From NCBI RefSeq assembly GCF_014268275.3, contig NZ_CP077084.1:434001-498000 (forward strand): DNA of 64,000 nucleotides, read 5' to 3'. The position numbers and the translations under genes were made by a program. Each line of letters opens with the position of its first letter. Positions within the stretch are counted from its first letter, which is position 1. This document shows, piece by piece, positions 7,640 through 16,027 of this stretch. The notes under the pieces were generated by a model. That model did no database searches. It saw only the letters and a program-made list of their open reading frames with translations, and was not told the origin of the DNA. This DNA comes from Pseudomonas tritici (GTDB lineage: Bacteria; Pseudomonadota; Gammaproteobacteria; Pseudomonadales; Pseudomonadaceae).

Positions 7640-9268
7640 ATGTCCCGTCCTCTGCTCTACCTGCGTCCTGCTGCCCAGGGCTTTGCCGTTACCTTGCTGG
7701 TGGCGCTGGCCGGTTGTGGGCTGTCTACGTCCAGTGATGTGTCGACGCCTGTCGAGCCCGCACCCGTCGCTGAGCTGCAAAGCGCGCCGGCCCAAGGCGC
7801 GATGGTCAAGCGCATGGCGATGCCTGCACCCATGCGTATGCAGGAGTCGGCTGTGATGGAGTACCGCAGCGAGCCCCGCGAACAGTACGAAAACCTGCCG
7901 GACAACCCGGTGCATCGCGTGGCTGAAACGCCCGTGTCCACCTTCAGCGCTGACGTCGACACCGGCAGCTACGCCAACGTAAGGCGTTTCCTAAACCAAG
8001 GCAGCCTGCCGCCCGAAGGCGCTGTGCGACTGGAGGAAATGGTCAATTACTTCCCCTACAGTTATGCGCTGCCCACCGATGGATCACCCTTTGGCGTGAC
8101 TACCGAAGTGGCCGCCACCCCCTGGAACCCGCGCACTCAACTGCTGCGTATCGGCATCAAGGCCTCTGACCGCGCGGTAGCGCAGCTGGCGCCGGCTAAC
8201 CTGGTGTTCCTGGTGGACGTGTCTGGCTCCATGGACCGCCGCGAAGGCTTGCCGCTGGTAAAAAGCACCCTGAAATTGCTGGTGGATCAGTTGCGTGAAC
8301 AGGACCGTGTTTCGCTGGTGGTCTATGCCGGTGAATCCCGCGTGGTGCTCAAGCCCACCTCGGGTCGCGACAAGGTGAAGATCCGCAATGCCATCGACCA
8401 GCTGACTGCGGGTGGCTCCACAGCCGGTGCATCCGGCATCGAACTGGCCTACCAGATGGCCCGCGAAGGCTTTATCGACAAGGGCATCAACCGCATCCTG
8501 CTGGCCACCGACGGTGACTTCAACGTGGGCATCAGTGACTTCGACAGCCTTAAGCAGATGGCCGCGTCGCAGCGCAAAAGCGGCGTATCCCTCACGACCC
8601 TGGGTTTTGGCGTGGATAACTACAATGAACACCTGATGGAGCAACTGGCCGACGCGGGCGACGGTAACTACGCCTACATCGACAACCTGCGCGAAGCCCG
8701 CAAAGTGTTGGTCGACCAACTCAGCTCGACCCTGGCCGTGGTCGCGCGGGATGTGAAATTGCAGGTGGAGTTCAACCCGGCGCGTGTCAGCGAATATCGC
8801 CTGCTTGGCTATGAAAACCGCGCCCTGAAGCGTGAGGATTTCAACAACGACAAAGTCGACGCCGGTGAAATCGGTGCAGGGCACACGGTAACTGCGTTGT
8901 ACGAAATTGTGCCGAAGGGCGAGAAGGGGTGGTTGGAGCCTTTGCGTTATGCCGCTGCGCCTGCAGGCGAGGGTAAGTCCGGTGAGCTGGCGATGTTGCG
9001 TGTGCGCTACAAGCCCGCCGGGGGCGGTGAAAGCCAGTTGATCGAGCGGCCCATCAGCAACGAATCCACCAAGGCCAGCGACGACCTGCGCTTCGCGGCG
9101 GCCGTGGCAGCGTTCGCCCAACAGCTCAAGGGCGATGGCCGCTACACTGGCAGCATGAGCCTGCAAGACACCGCCGCGCTGGCCCGCTCGGCCCGAGGCG
9201 ATGACCCGTTCGGGTTGCGCAGCGAGTTTGTGCAACTGGTAGAGCTGGCGCAGGGCCTCAAACACTGA
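7640..9268 (+). CDS. von Willebrand factor A domain lipoprotein (YfbK-like)
   Basis: This 542-residue protein has a lipoprotein signal (LLVALAGC) when started at ATG 7640, which follows ACGAGG; the longer frame from 7553 is rejected. An N-terminal YfbK-type segment (AETPVSTFSADVDTGSYANV) is followed by a vWA domain with the metal site DVSGSMDRR, and a C-terminal DUF3520-like part. It is followed by an ECF sigma and an anti-sigma gene, an arrangement often seen for YfbK-like proteins. The MIDAS motif DxSxS is intact, so ligand or partner binding at the envelope is likely. Confidence 0.88.
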   Translation: MSRPLLYLRPAAQGFAVTLLVALAGCGLSTSSDVSTPVEPAPVAELQSAPAQGAMVKRMAMPAPMRMQESAVMEYRSEPREQYENLPDNPVHRVAETPVSTFSADVDTGSYANVRRFLNQGSLPPEGAVRLEEMVNYFPYSYALPTDGSPFGVTTEVAATPWNPRTQLLRIGIKASDRAVAQLAPANLVFLVDVSGSMDRREGLPLVKSTLKLLVDQLREQDRVSLVVYAGESRVVLKPTSGRDKVKIRNAIDQLTAGGSTAGASGIELAYQMAREGFIDKGINRILLATDGDFNVGISDFDSLKQMAASQRKSGVSLTTLGFGVDNYNEHLMEQLADAGDGNYAYIDNLREARKVLVDQLSSTLAVVARDVKLQVEFNPARVSEYRLLGYENRALKREDFNNDKVDAGEIGAGHTVTALYEIVPKGEKGWLEPLRYAAAPAGEGKSGELAMLRVRYKPAGGGESQLIERPISNESTKASDDLRFAAAVAAFAQQLKGDGRYTGSMSLQDTAALARSARGDDPFGLRSEFVQLVELAQGLKH

Positions 9269-9291
9269 TCGCGCAGGCAACGACGATCCAA

Positions 9292-9319
9292 TGTGGGAGC
9301 TGGCAAGCCAGCTCCCACA
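9292..9319. terminator. Perfect 13-bp hairpin after the vWA gene
   Basis: TGTGGGAGCTGGC (9292-9304) and GCCAGCTCCCACA (9307-9319) form a perfect stem with a two-base loop. It belongs to the local REP sequence group. It lies 23 bases after the vWA stop and 40 before the sigma gene and may dampen read-through. Confidence 0.55.
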
Positions 9320-9359
9320 AGGGTTCTGTTTTACTGGCTAGAAGGAGTTCGCCACTTAC

Positions 9360-9932
9360 ATGGCCGTACCAGATGCTTCACCCAGCGACGAATCGCTGCT
9401 GGCCCGCTACCGAACCGGTGACGCTGCGGCGTTCGAAGCGCTGTATGCGCGGCATCGCCAGGGCCTGTACCGCTTCCTCGTGTCCCTGAGCAACAAGACC
9501 GAACTGGCCGAGGAAATCTACCAGGAGACCTGGCTCAGCCTGATCCGCAGCGCCACCCAGCCACAAGGCCGGGCGAGTTTTCGCACATGGCTGTTCCAGA
9601 TAGCCCGCAACCGGCTCATCGACCATTGGCGCAAGCACGGCATCCACAACCCGCTGCACGACAGCTACGACGAGCAACTGCACGCCCAGCCCGACGACAG
9701 CGCCGGCCCCGAGCAGCAACTGAGCCTGAGCCGCGACCAGGCGCGGCTCGACGCCGCGCTGCAAGCGCTGCCCGAAGACCAGCGCGAAGTCTTCCTGCTG
9801 CGCCTGCACGGCGAACTCGAAGTGCCGCAAATCGCCGCCCTCACCGGCGCCCCGCTGGAAACCGTAAAAAGCCGCCTGCGTTACGCCCAGCAGAAACTGC
9901 GCCGCCTGCTGGCCGAGGAGATACCCGCATGA
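9360..9932 (+). CDS. ECF-type RNA polymerase sigma factor
   Basis: This 190-residue sigma-70 family protein has region 2 at about residues 20-90 (ALYARHRQGLYRFL, AEEIYQETWLSLIR, TWLFQIARNRLIDHWR) and region 4 at about 130-185 (LPEDQREVFLLRLHGELEVP, TGAPLETVKSRLRYAQQKLR). It overlaps the following membrane protein by four bases (ATGA), the usual layout for a sigma/anti-sigma pair. Target promoters are unknown; the vWA lipoprotein upstream is the obvious candidate. Confidence 0.92.
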   Translation: MAVPDASPSDESLLARYRTGDAAAFEALYARHRQGLYRFLVSLSNKTELAEEIYQETWLSLIRSATQPQGRASFRTWLFQIARNRLIDHWRKHGIHNPLHDSYDEQLHAQPDDSAGPEQQLSLSRDQARLDAALQALPEDQREVFLLRLHGELEVPQIAALTGAPLETVKSRLRYAQQKLRRLLAEEIPA

Positions 9933-10522
9933 CCGACTCCCGACACACCCCGGATCCTGACGACGTGCTGCTCCAGCACATGCGTCAACACAGCACCGGC
10001 GAACCGCCCGCGTCCCTCGACGCCTTCATCCTCACCGCCGCCCACCACGAAGCCCCGGCTCCGCAGCCGAGCCTGTGGCAGCGTTGGCTGCAAGCCTGCC
10101 AACGTCCGCGCTGGCAGATGGCGTTCGCCACTGTGGCCGGTTTAGCGCTCATGATCGGCGTAGTGACGCGCTCCCCCGTGCCGCAACCTGAAATGTCCAC
10201 GGCAACCTTCTCCGCCCTTCATGAGGAAGCTCCACGCCCCGCCCCGCCCGCGATGTCCGCGCCCGCACCGGTGGCCCGAATGGCCGTCGCGCCCCAGGCC
10301 GAGCGTGCGCAAGTCATGGGCTCGATGGCGGATGAAACCACAACCAAGCTCAGCAAACGCGCGCCGGTGGCGTTACTTTCGTTGGAGGAGGGGTTGCAGG
10401 AGATTGTGAGGTTGCGTGAGGCCGGGGAGACCAAGGCGGCGGATGAAAAGCTGCTGGCTTTGCATGAGCGCTTTCCCGAGGAAGACTTGCCGATGCGGTT
10501 GGAAGCGTTACAGAAGCGTTAA
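9929..10522 (+). CDS. Probable anti-sigma factor (membrane)
   Basis: This 197-residue protein starts at ATG 9929 inside the sigma stop codon; the longer frame from 9587 is out-of-place antisense-like reading within the sigma gene. The cytoplasmic N-terminus (about 70 residues) is followed by one membrane segment, MAFATVAGLALMIGVV, and a proline/alanine-rich periplasmic part ending in a helix (SLEEGLQEIVRLREAGETKA). The topology and coupling fit an anti-sigma factor, but no zinc-binding HxxxCxxC motif is visible, so the assignment rests on context. Confidence 0.75.
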   Translation: MTDSRHTPDPDDVLLQHMRQHSTGEPPASLDAFILTAAHHEAPAPQPSLWQRWLQACQRPRWQMAFATVAGLALMIGVVTRSPVPQPEMSTATFSALHEEAPRPAPPAMSAPAPVARMAVAPQAERAQVMGSMADETTTKLSKRAPVALLSLEEGLQEIVRLREAGETKAADEKLLALHERFPEEDLPMRLEALQKR

Positions 10523-10536
10523 ACAGGCGCTCATAA

Positions 10537-10568
10537 AAAAGCCCCAGGCCTTTTGGCCTGGGGCTTTT
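10537..10568. terminator. Strong bidirectional terminator
   Basis: AAAAGCCCCAGGCC pairs perfectly with GGCCTGGGGCTTTT around a TTTT loop, with an A-run before and a T-run after, so it can work on both strands. It ends the sigma/anti-sigma operon. Before the island inserted it would also have lain just past the 3' end of tRNA-Arg on the minus strand. Confidence 0.85.
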
Positions 10569-10577
10569 CGTCATATC

Positions 10578-10600
10578 TGGTGCCCCGGCGTCGTTTGAAC
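10578..10600. other. Probable left attachment site (degraded tRNA-Arg 3' end)
   Basis: TGGTGCCCCGGCGTCGTTTGAAC at 10578-10600 aligns with the tRNA-Arg 3' end at 27469-27491 (TGGTGCACCCGGCGGG, then ATTCGAAC) with one gap and about three mismatches. It follows directly after a bidirectional terminator suited to the tRNA. A displaced original tRNA end is free to drift, which would explain the mismatches. The exact crossover cannot be fixed. Confidence 0.55.
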
Positions 10601-10653
10601 TGGACAGTAAGATGCCCGTATTCATTGGGTATGTTTGATGGCGCTTCGGTTAG

Positions 10654-10677
10654 GCATACACGTGGGCATACACGGCG
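10654..10677 (+). repeat. Left copy of 24-bp island-end repeat
   Basis: GCATACACGTGGGCATACAC followed by GGCG is identical to 27335-27358 and in the same orientation. It contains CATACACG twice. It lies about 76 bases inside the left attachment remnant, as the other copy lies about 111 bases inside the right one. This placement suits arm-type integrase binding sites. Confidence 0.75.
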
Positions 10678-10764
10678 CTTCCTCCTGGCCACTTTTTTCG
10701 TGGTATCCCCGTAGGGTGAAGCAACACCAAATGGTTACTTATGTGGTGCCTTCCAGCTGAGTCG

Positions 10765-10986
10765 TTACTTCTTCGTTCGACCTTCCGCCGCCAGTGAGGC
10801 GAGCGCAAGGGTGATGAATCCTGCATTTTCATCCAGGGTATCCAGTGCCCCTCGAATGTTCTGTGCCACTTCCGTCGATCCTCTTTGCTCAACCCAGTTT
10901 GACAGCTCCTCGATAGCTGCCCCCAGCGCCAGTTGGTTTTCATTCATGCGCTTGAGTAATGACGCAAGCAAAGGGGTGTCTTCCAT
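10765..10986 (-). CDS. Small hypothetical protein of the island
   Basis: This 73-residue protein (MEDTPLLASLLKRMNENQLA...) is predicted to be entirely helical, with DTLDENAGFITLALASLAAEG near the C-terminus. A GAGAG-type ribosome site lies about seven bases before ATG 10986. It is the outermost gene of the island at the left end and the only one there reading leftward. The family is unknown to me; helical proteins of this size are common accessory genes of integrative elements. Confidence 0.6.
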   Translation of the reverse strand: MEDTPLLASLLKRMNENQLALGAAIEELSNWVEQRGSTEVAQNIRGALDTLDENAGFITLALASLAAEGRTKK

Positions 10987-11107
10987 GATGGTCTCTCGCC
11001 GTTTTGTCAGGTAGTCAATCTACCTCGAGCCAGTGGCATTGCATATCAGCTGTCCTCACCACCTGGTGATTAGAAATCATGCCGACCATCTTGATTCACT
11101 AAAGGCC

Positions 11108-11430
11108 AACAATGTGATGTAGGGCCAATTTGGAAAGACAGCATGAGAGCACACACCTAGCCCCCTCCAAAACCGGTGTAACTGGTGTTACGAGTGTAAC
11201 GCCCTTCACCAAACGCCCGGTTTCATTGGCTTTCACGGCTGTTACACAGTTGAGCGGCATCGCGTACATCGGATGTAACGCTGCCCGTGCGTGTAACGCT
11301 AACGTCAGCATCCAGGTGTCGTGGGCAGGTGCTTTGCGCTCCAGCCTACCAAGCGAGTTTCGCTTGCTCCGCCTCTCGATGACAGGAAATCACGCTGGGG
11401 ACCCTGAGAGGTTTCGCGTTACACGGGGCA
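11108..11430 (+). repeat. Left copy of a 300-bp inverted duplication with GTGTAAC iteron-like motifs
   Basis: Read in reverse complement this segment matches 25800-26090, including a decayed copy of the last codons of the integrase (AGGGCCAATTTGG against AGGGGCAATTTGG) and GAGAGCACACACC, CCAAAACCGGTGTAAC and AAACGCCCGGTTTCATTGGC. GTGTAAC, GTTACAC or close forms occur at 11176, 11185, 11194, 11241, 11272, 11291 and 11418. The open frame 11130-11453 inside it is not supported as a gene. The pattern looks like a protein-binding array, possibly for replication. Confidence 0.75.
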
Positions 11431-12192
11431 TGAAACCCGCGGAATCGAGTTAGTGGGAGGCGTTGGAAGTTACTGAAATTTCAATGGTTGAAATTGAAAG
11501 GATCTTGAAGAAAAAGGGCCATCGTTACAGCTTCGGTAAAGGTGGCTGTATCGGTTGCTGATAGTGAACACCTGCATAGCGTCAACCAGGGTAATGGGTG
11601 TCAACCACTTCAACCTGTCAACTAACTTGAAAAATCCAGCCGCTAACACGAACGCGCAGGTTTCCGACACCTCGATCAAATTAACTTCCGGGGGACCCCA
11701 CCGCGTTTTTAAGTCGCTGATGCGGCCCAGGTTTTTCGCTGGTGGAACCTCCATCCAGGGGCTAGGGGTCTATCGACTAAAAACCTTGTTACGTGTGTTA
11801 CCTATAAATGCAAGATATTGAATTTATGGGAAAATATTGAATTGCACACCTTTGCGATGTCAACGTAAGGGCTTGTTGCGGGGCTAAAAGGTGTTACGTA
11901 AATAATTGGCTTGTGCGTAACGATTAATGCCCACTGTGGTGAGTGTCAAAGCACCAGAGACTGATCCTGTCGCTCTAAATTAGCTTGACAATAATTTCTA
12001 GATCTCTAAAATTTTGCTAAAGCCGGACTGGTCTCGTTCGGCGCTGCTGGCCTTGCGCGAATTCTTTGGATACGAGACCAATCTGCTTAAGCCGCCACAC
12101 CCACTATTTTGATACGAAACTTGACCCTAGTCAGGTGCACCACGGCCCGCCAGCTACTGTGTGAACTCTGTGCCCCTGAACGAGGAGTTTAT
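11431..12192. other. Gene-free stretch with further GTTAC motifs
   Basis: No convincing gene is present in these 760 bases. Further motif copies occur at 11787-11802 (TTACGTGTGTTACC) and 11891-11925 (GGTGTTACGTAA and GTGCGTAACG). A 9-base inverted repeat, TGGTCTCGT (12029-12037) and ACGAGACCA (12072-12080), lies about 110 bases before the repeat-protein gene and could be an operator for it. Confidence 0.5.
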
Positions 12193-13212
12193 ATGGTTCG
12201 TATTCCCGTTACATCGGCCGACCTTGATACCGGCCGCATCAAAAGCTCTATTTCCAAGCTGAGTAAGCACCATCCCGATCAGTCCGTGAAGCCTAAGCGG
12301 TCCACTGTGCAGCATACCTTTGCTCAGATATTGGGTTATGGAGGGTATGAAGAGTTGCGCTCGCAGGCCAAAAAAAATGGGGCTATCTATTCCGGCCAAT
12401 CGTTAGAGTTGGATGATGTCGTTACGCATATTTCACTGCGCATATCGCGTTACTGGAATGTGTCGATCGAAAAGGCGGAGTCCATTGCAGTCGCGTTAGG
12501 CCTAGTACATCTTGACGTATTCCGCCCCATTCCCCGCTCTATTCAAATGCCGCACTTACGAGAAGTTCGTGTGAGCCCATCCGAGCGGTTGGTGAGAGTT
12601 CCCTTATTACAAAAGTCACTTTTTGATGCTGTGCGCCAAGCTACAGTGATGCCAATGGCGCAGATGGAGTTATTTCGTGCTGGATTGGAGGCAATGGCGC
12701 ATATTGCAGCGATTCAAGAAGCGATGAAGCCATCGGCCCAAATGGCCGCGATTCATGAAGCGATGAAGCCATCGGCCCAAATGGCCGCGATTCATGAAGC
12801 GATGAAGCCATCGGCCCAAATGGCCGCGATTCATGAAGCGATGAAGCCATCGGCCCAAATGGCCGCGATTCATGAAGCGATGAAGCCATCAGCCCAAATG
12901 GCCGCGATTCATGAAGCGATGAAGCCATCGGCTCAAATGGCCGCGATTCATGAAGCGATGAAGCCATCGGCCCAAATGGCCGCGATTCATGAAGCGATGA
13001 AGCCATCGGCCCAAATGGCCGCGATTCATGAAGCGCTGAAGCCATCGGCCCAAATGGCCGCGATTCATAAAGCGATGAAGCCATCGGCTCAAATGGCCGC
13101 GATTTATGAATCGATGAAGCCATTGGCTCAAATCGCAGCGATTCAGAATGCAATAAATCCAATGGCGCATATTTCAGCGATTCTTGCTTCTCTGAAGTCA
13201 AAGCCGAACTAA
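12193..13212 (+). CDS. Protein with thirteen 13-residue tandem repeats
   Basis: This 339-residue protein is started at ATG 12193, seven bases after GAGGAG; the frame from 12109 has no ribosome site. Residues 1-100 form a basic helical domain (RIKSSISKLSKHHP, VQHTFAQILGYGGYEELRSQ) that resembles short helical domains in plasmid and phage proteins ending in LGYxxWxxL. After a linker, about thirteen 13-residue units follow, consensus MKPSAQMAAIHEA, eight of them identical. Each unit has one proline and an amphipathic AQMAAIHEA helix, suggesting a solenoid or adhesive rod. No signal peptide is present, so it should be cytoplasmic. Function unknown; it stands alone in the island cargo. Confidence 0.75.
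   Translation: MVRIPVTSADLDTGRIKSSISKLSKHHPDQSVKPKRSTVQHTFAQILGYGGYEELRSQAKKNGAIYSGQSLELDDVVTHISLRISRYWNVSIEKAESIAVALGLVHLDVFRPIPRSIQMPHLREVRVSPSERLVRVPLLQKSLFDAVRQATVMPMAQMELFRAGLEAMAHIAAIQEAMKPSAQMAAIHEAMKPSAQMAAIHEAMKPSAQMAAIHEAMKPSAQMAAIHEAMKPSAQMAAIHEAMKPSAQMAAIHEAMKPSAQMAAIHEAMKPSAQMAAIHEALKPSAQMAAIHKAMKPSAQMAAIYESMKPLAQIAAIQNAINPMAHISAILASLKSKPN
12646..13191 (+). repeat. 39-bp in-frame tandem repeat
   Basis: Eight units starting every 39 bases from 12724 to 12997 encode the same 13 residues with only a few silent changes (TCG/TCA, GCC/GCT). Flanking units from 12646 and 12685 on the left and from 13036, 13075, 13114 and 13153 on the right are progressively diverged. The uniform centre with decayed edges indicates recent expansion by slippage or unequal exchange. 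The unit is a multiple of three, so the complementary strand is also open; those frames are shadows. Confidence 0.92.
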
Positions 13213-13820
13213 GAAGTTCTATAGTGAGAATAAGTCTTTAGAAATGAGGGCAATGGTGAGGGTACGTTGCAGTGCCTTCACTATTTGCAAAATCCCATTC
13301 TGTCGGTTGGTAGGTTTTGCTTGAATCCTCATAACTTCGATTTTTTCAATTGCCCCCGCCGATTTATGGATGGAGGCTTTTACTGGTAAGACATGGCGGT
13401 CGTTTGTCTCAGTCTTAGTCTTGGTATGGGTAATCCTCAACTACCCGCCTCAATTCAGGTAGGATACCTACTCGGGGTATCCAGACGAAGTGTCTTAAAT
13501 TTCTCGAAAGGTGGCACCAACAGCCGCTAATGCGTCTATAGGCTGTAATACCAAGGTTCGTAATACTGTAAAGTAATGGGCGAGTGCCGCTTAGCTGGTT
13601 CGAACCATACCTAAAATGGACAGCCGCCTTGCTTCGAAAGTCGCTATGCATAACAGGCTACCTCCGGGTAAGAGCAGATATTAGGTAGTGGAGAAACGCC
13701 GATGTTGTAAATCCGCGATTCGTACCTCATGATTAGCGAACTTAAGATTATTCACAGCTTGCACTGAGCACGATTTCTTGAGTTGGGTAAAACTCAATTT
13801 TTCAATATGGAGTTATAGTT
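13213..13820. other. Gene-free AT-rich stretch between cargo genes
   Basis: Over 600 bases contain no convincing gene. Two minus-strand frames (13219-13440, starting TTG, and 13415-13651) lack ribosome sites and recognisable motifs. The last 60 bases should carry the promoter of the membrane protein/nuclease pair. The stretch may be debris of earlier cargo. Confidence 0.4.
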
Positions 13821-14612
13821 TTGATTAAGGATCATCTGTCTGTTGTTGCTCTTGTAGTGGGTTTGGCCCTTTCGACTATTAGCCTGAAACAGTGGTTCTC
13901 GGCGCCGGCGATCGAGTTGAGCGCTAGCGTAGAATCGAGCGCTTATCGAACACACCCAAGTATTCAAGAGTATATTGGTAAGGAGCTAACCAGTGTTTCA
14001 GATATTGAAGCTAATTTAGAAAAAATAGATAATGTCAAGATTCAAGGGTTTACTAGTTCACAGCTTTCTTTAGTTGCTAACCTGCTCAGGGATCAAGCGT
14101 ATAGTACAAAATACAGTTTTGATAACGATGCGCGTACTTTTCTTGTCTATACGATAGATAATTCTGGAGATAAAGCTGCAACCAATGTAGGTCTCGTAAA
14201 TTATCTTGAAGGTGTCGCCCTAATTGAAGGGGCTAGCAAATCTATTCGAGTTAGTGATAAAGAACCCATTGAGCTTGGTGAAATACCACCTAGATCCTCT
14301 AAGGTCGTATATTTCTGGACGTCGGATTATTTTTTTCTTCGCGGCAACAAAACTTATGTTAAGTACTCAGACGGTACTATTGATGTCGATGCAACGGTGC
14401 CTCTCGGCGGACTATATAGGCATTTTCATGAATTTAGCATAATTTATCAGTTTGTCATTATTGTAATTGCGTTATTCTTAGTTATTTTTCTATTCGACAA
14501 GTATTATGGCAAAACCTCAGCGGCTCCCACTGTGCCTGAACAAGCTAAGCCGAAGCGAAGAAGACGACGAACTCGATCTAAGGCTCGCCCTGTTACTCCG
14601 TCGGAAGATTAA
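13821..14612 (+). CDS. Two-helix membrane protein with basic tail, partner of nuclease
   Basis: This 263-residue protein starts with TTG at 13821, eight bases after GGAG. Membrane helices are seen at about residues 7-22 (VVALVVGLALSTISL) and 206-225 (IYQFVIIVIALFLVIFLF). The region between them is polar and probably periplasmic, with an FLVYTIDNSGDKAATNVGLV beta-type segment. The C-terminus is cytoplasmic and very basic (KPKRRRRRTRSKARP), suited to bind nucleic acid or phospholipid. The next gene, a PD-(D/E)XK nuclease, begins 36 bases later on the same strand. I recognise no family; a membrane sensor controlling the nuclease is a reasonable guess. Low GC relative to the chromosome. Confidence 0.7.
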   Translation: MIKDHLSVVALVVGLALSTISLKQWFSAPAIELSASVESSAYRTHPSIQEYIGKELTSVSDIEANLEKIDNVKIQGFTSSQLSLVANLLRDQAYSTKYSFDNDARTFLVYTIDNSGDKAATNVGLVNYLEGVALIEGASKSIRVSDKEPIELGEIPPRSSKVVYFWTSDYFFLRGNKTYVKYSDGTIDVDATVPLGGLYRHFHEFSIIYQFVIIVIALFLVIFLFDKYYGKTSAAPTVPEQAKPKRRRRRTRSKARPVTPSED

Positions 14613-14648
14613 ATCAGCCGTAGTCTTTAGGTAAATAAGGGAAATAGA

Positions 14649-15911
14649 ATGACCAACGAAGATCGGTCTTATCAGTTGCCTGAAAAAACCCTGCCCGCAA
14701 TAAGTTTTCAAGATCATGCTGCTGACTTAATAAAATTTAAAGAGTTTGTAGATGATCTCGGAATCAAAACTCACAATACTCGGATTGCTCGATACACGCA
14801 GTATTTTCTTCAATTGGCTGAAGGCGAGCTCATTGATGAAAGAAAGATATTCAAAAATGTTAATGATGCGAGGTTCCAAAGTGCTCTCGATTGGCAATTG
14901 TATTTGTTGAGAGAAGCTCATGAGTTAATGTGGATATTACGCGGATTAAAAAAATATGTGCCAAAGGGGATTGAAGAGAAAATAGAAAAAATAGTGAGTG
15001 GCAGCGATTTCGCGGCTCTAGACAAAAATACAGAATCTAGAGACACGCAGTTTGAACTGCGGATTGCGAGTTACTTTTGTCAAACTGGTTGTTCAGTCGA
15101 CATCAGCACTGATACTGACATCATCGCCGTCACGGATAAGCATGCCTTCTTTGTAGAGTGCAAAAGGATAGCTGGTTCGCGGAATCTTAAAGACAACCTG
15201 GTAAAGGCAAGAGATCAGATAGTTTTACGCATGCCCAAGAGATATGAAGAAAAGCATGCTTTCGGAGTAATAGCGGCAGATGTTACAAAGTTAGGGTTTT
15301 CACACAACGGCCTGACTATGGCGCTTACATCTGATCATGCGAGAGATGTTATCCAGAATAAACTAAAGGATATTAAAAGAAGGGCATATGCGTTGCCAAT
15401 ATTTACAGGGCGACCTGATATTATCGAGTGCTTGCTTCAAATTCATATGCCGTCAGTTGTCGCGTATCCGCCGGCAACTACTACTCGCTTTTCTTCATGT
15501 TCGTTAAATAATTTAAAGGTCGACAGAAAAAGTAGGTCGGCAATTGCAGAGCTTAACTCGATCTTCAATGCAGGTGGAATAATTGATGATAGAGAAATAC
15601 CTGCGAAGCAGTTGAAATATAGAACGACATTAGATATTCCTAGCGGCACCGATTTTTTCTTAGAGCAGGAATTGATAACGGCTGTTCTCTCAAATCCTAG
15701 TGATGAAGTCAATGCGCCAGAGCTAGTCGTCGCCTCAATGAAGATGAATGATGTTACTCATGAGTTTTCTGTCATGGAACTACGTATGGTTATGGGTAAG
15801 TTTAAGTCAGATCAGCTTCGTCATTTTGTAATGAATGTTTCTTCAGAGAGAATTGAATTAGTTATAAGAATGTTCATGCAGCGCTATCCTTATGAAAATA
15901 GTCAGTATTAG
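14649..15911 (+). CDS. PD-(D/E)XK nuclease-domain protein
   Basis: This 420-residue protein has an N-terminal helical region (1-125), then a core that matches the PD-(D/E)XK nuclease fold: Glu136 in QFELRIASYF, Asp157 in DTDIIAV, and Glu170-x-Lys172 in HAFFVECKRI, followed by a helix with Gln190 (KARDQIVLR). Those residues would bind the metal and cut DNA or RNA. The C-terminal 150 residues are of unknown type. A ribosome site (AAATAAGGGAAATAG) precedes ATG 14649. It forms a pair with the membrane protein upstream and neighbours a TrlF-type ATPase, so an anti-phage role is likely but unproved. Confidence 0.75.
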   Translation: MTNEDRSYQLPEKTLPAISFQDHAADLIKFKEFVDDLGIKTHNTRIARYTQYFLQLAEGELIDERKIFKNVNDARFQSALDWQLYLLREAHELMWILRGLKKYVPKGIEEKIEKIVSGSDFAALDKNTESRDTQFELRIASYFCQTGCSVDISTDTDIIAVTDKHAFFVECKRIAGSRNLKDNLVKARDQIVLRMPKRYEEKHAFGVIAADVTKLGFSHNGLTMALTSDHARDVIQNKLKDIKRRAYALPIFTGRPDIIECLLQIHMPSVVAYPPATTTRFSSCSLNNLKVDRKSRSAIAELNSIFNAGGIIDDREIPAKQLKYRTTLDIPSGTDFFLEQELITAVLSNPSDEVNAPELVVASMKMNDVTHEFSVMELRMVMGKFKSDQLRHFVMNVSSERIELVIRMFMQRYPYENSQY

Positions 15912-16027
15912 TCCAGCGATGGTTTTCTGGCTGGTTTTGTCGCGAGGTAAGTTATGCATCTGCCGAAGCGTAACTTACTCGCAATAGAAGCCTGATCCAA
16001 GGTCATGATCATGTCTTAACATCAATG

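Noticed and set aside
11130..11453. Open frame of 107 codons in the left inverted repeat
   Set aside because: It covers iteron-like motifs and a decayed integrase tail; the matching right copy does not keep the frame.
12724..13191. CRISPR-like array
   Set aside because: The 39-base units are directly adjacent without spacers and lie in frame inside a gene.
12641..13201. Long minus-strand open frames across the 39-bp repeats
   Set aside because: A repeat unit divisible by three keeps every frame open if one unit lacks stops. They have no ribosome site, and the plus-strand frame has a domain outside the repeats and a good start.
13219..13440. Minus-strand frame of 73 codons in the cargo gap
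   Set aside because: It begins with TTG, has no ribosome site and no recognisable feature, though its lysine-rich composition is protein-like.
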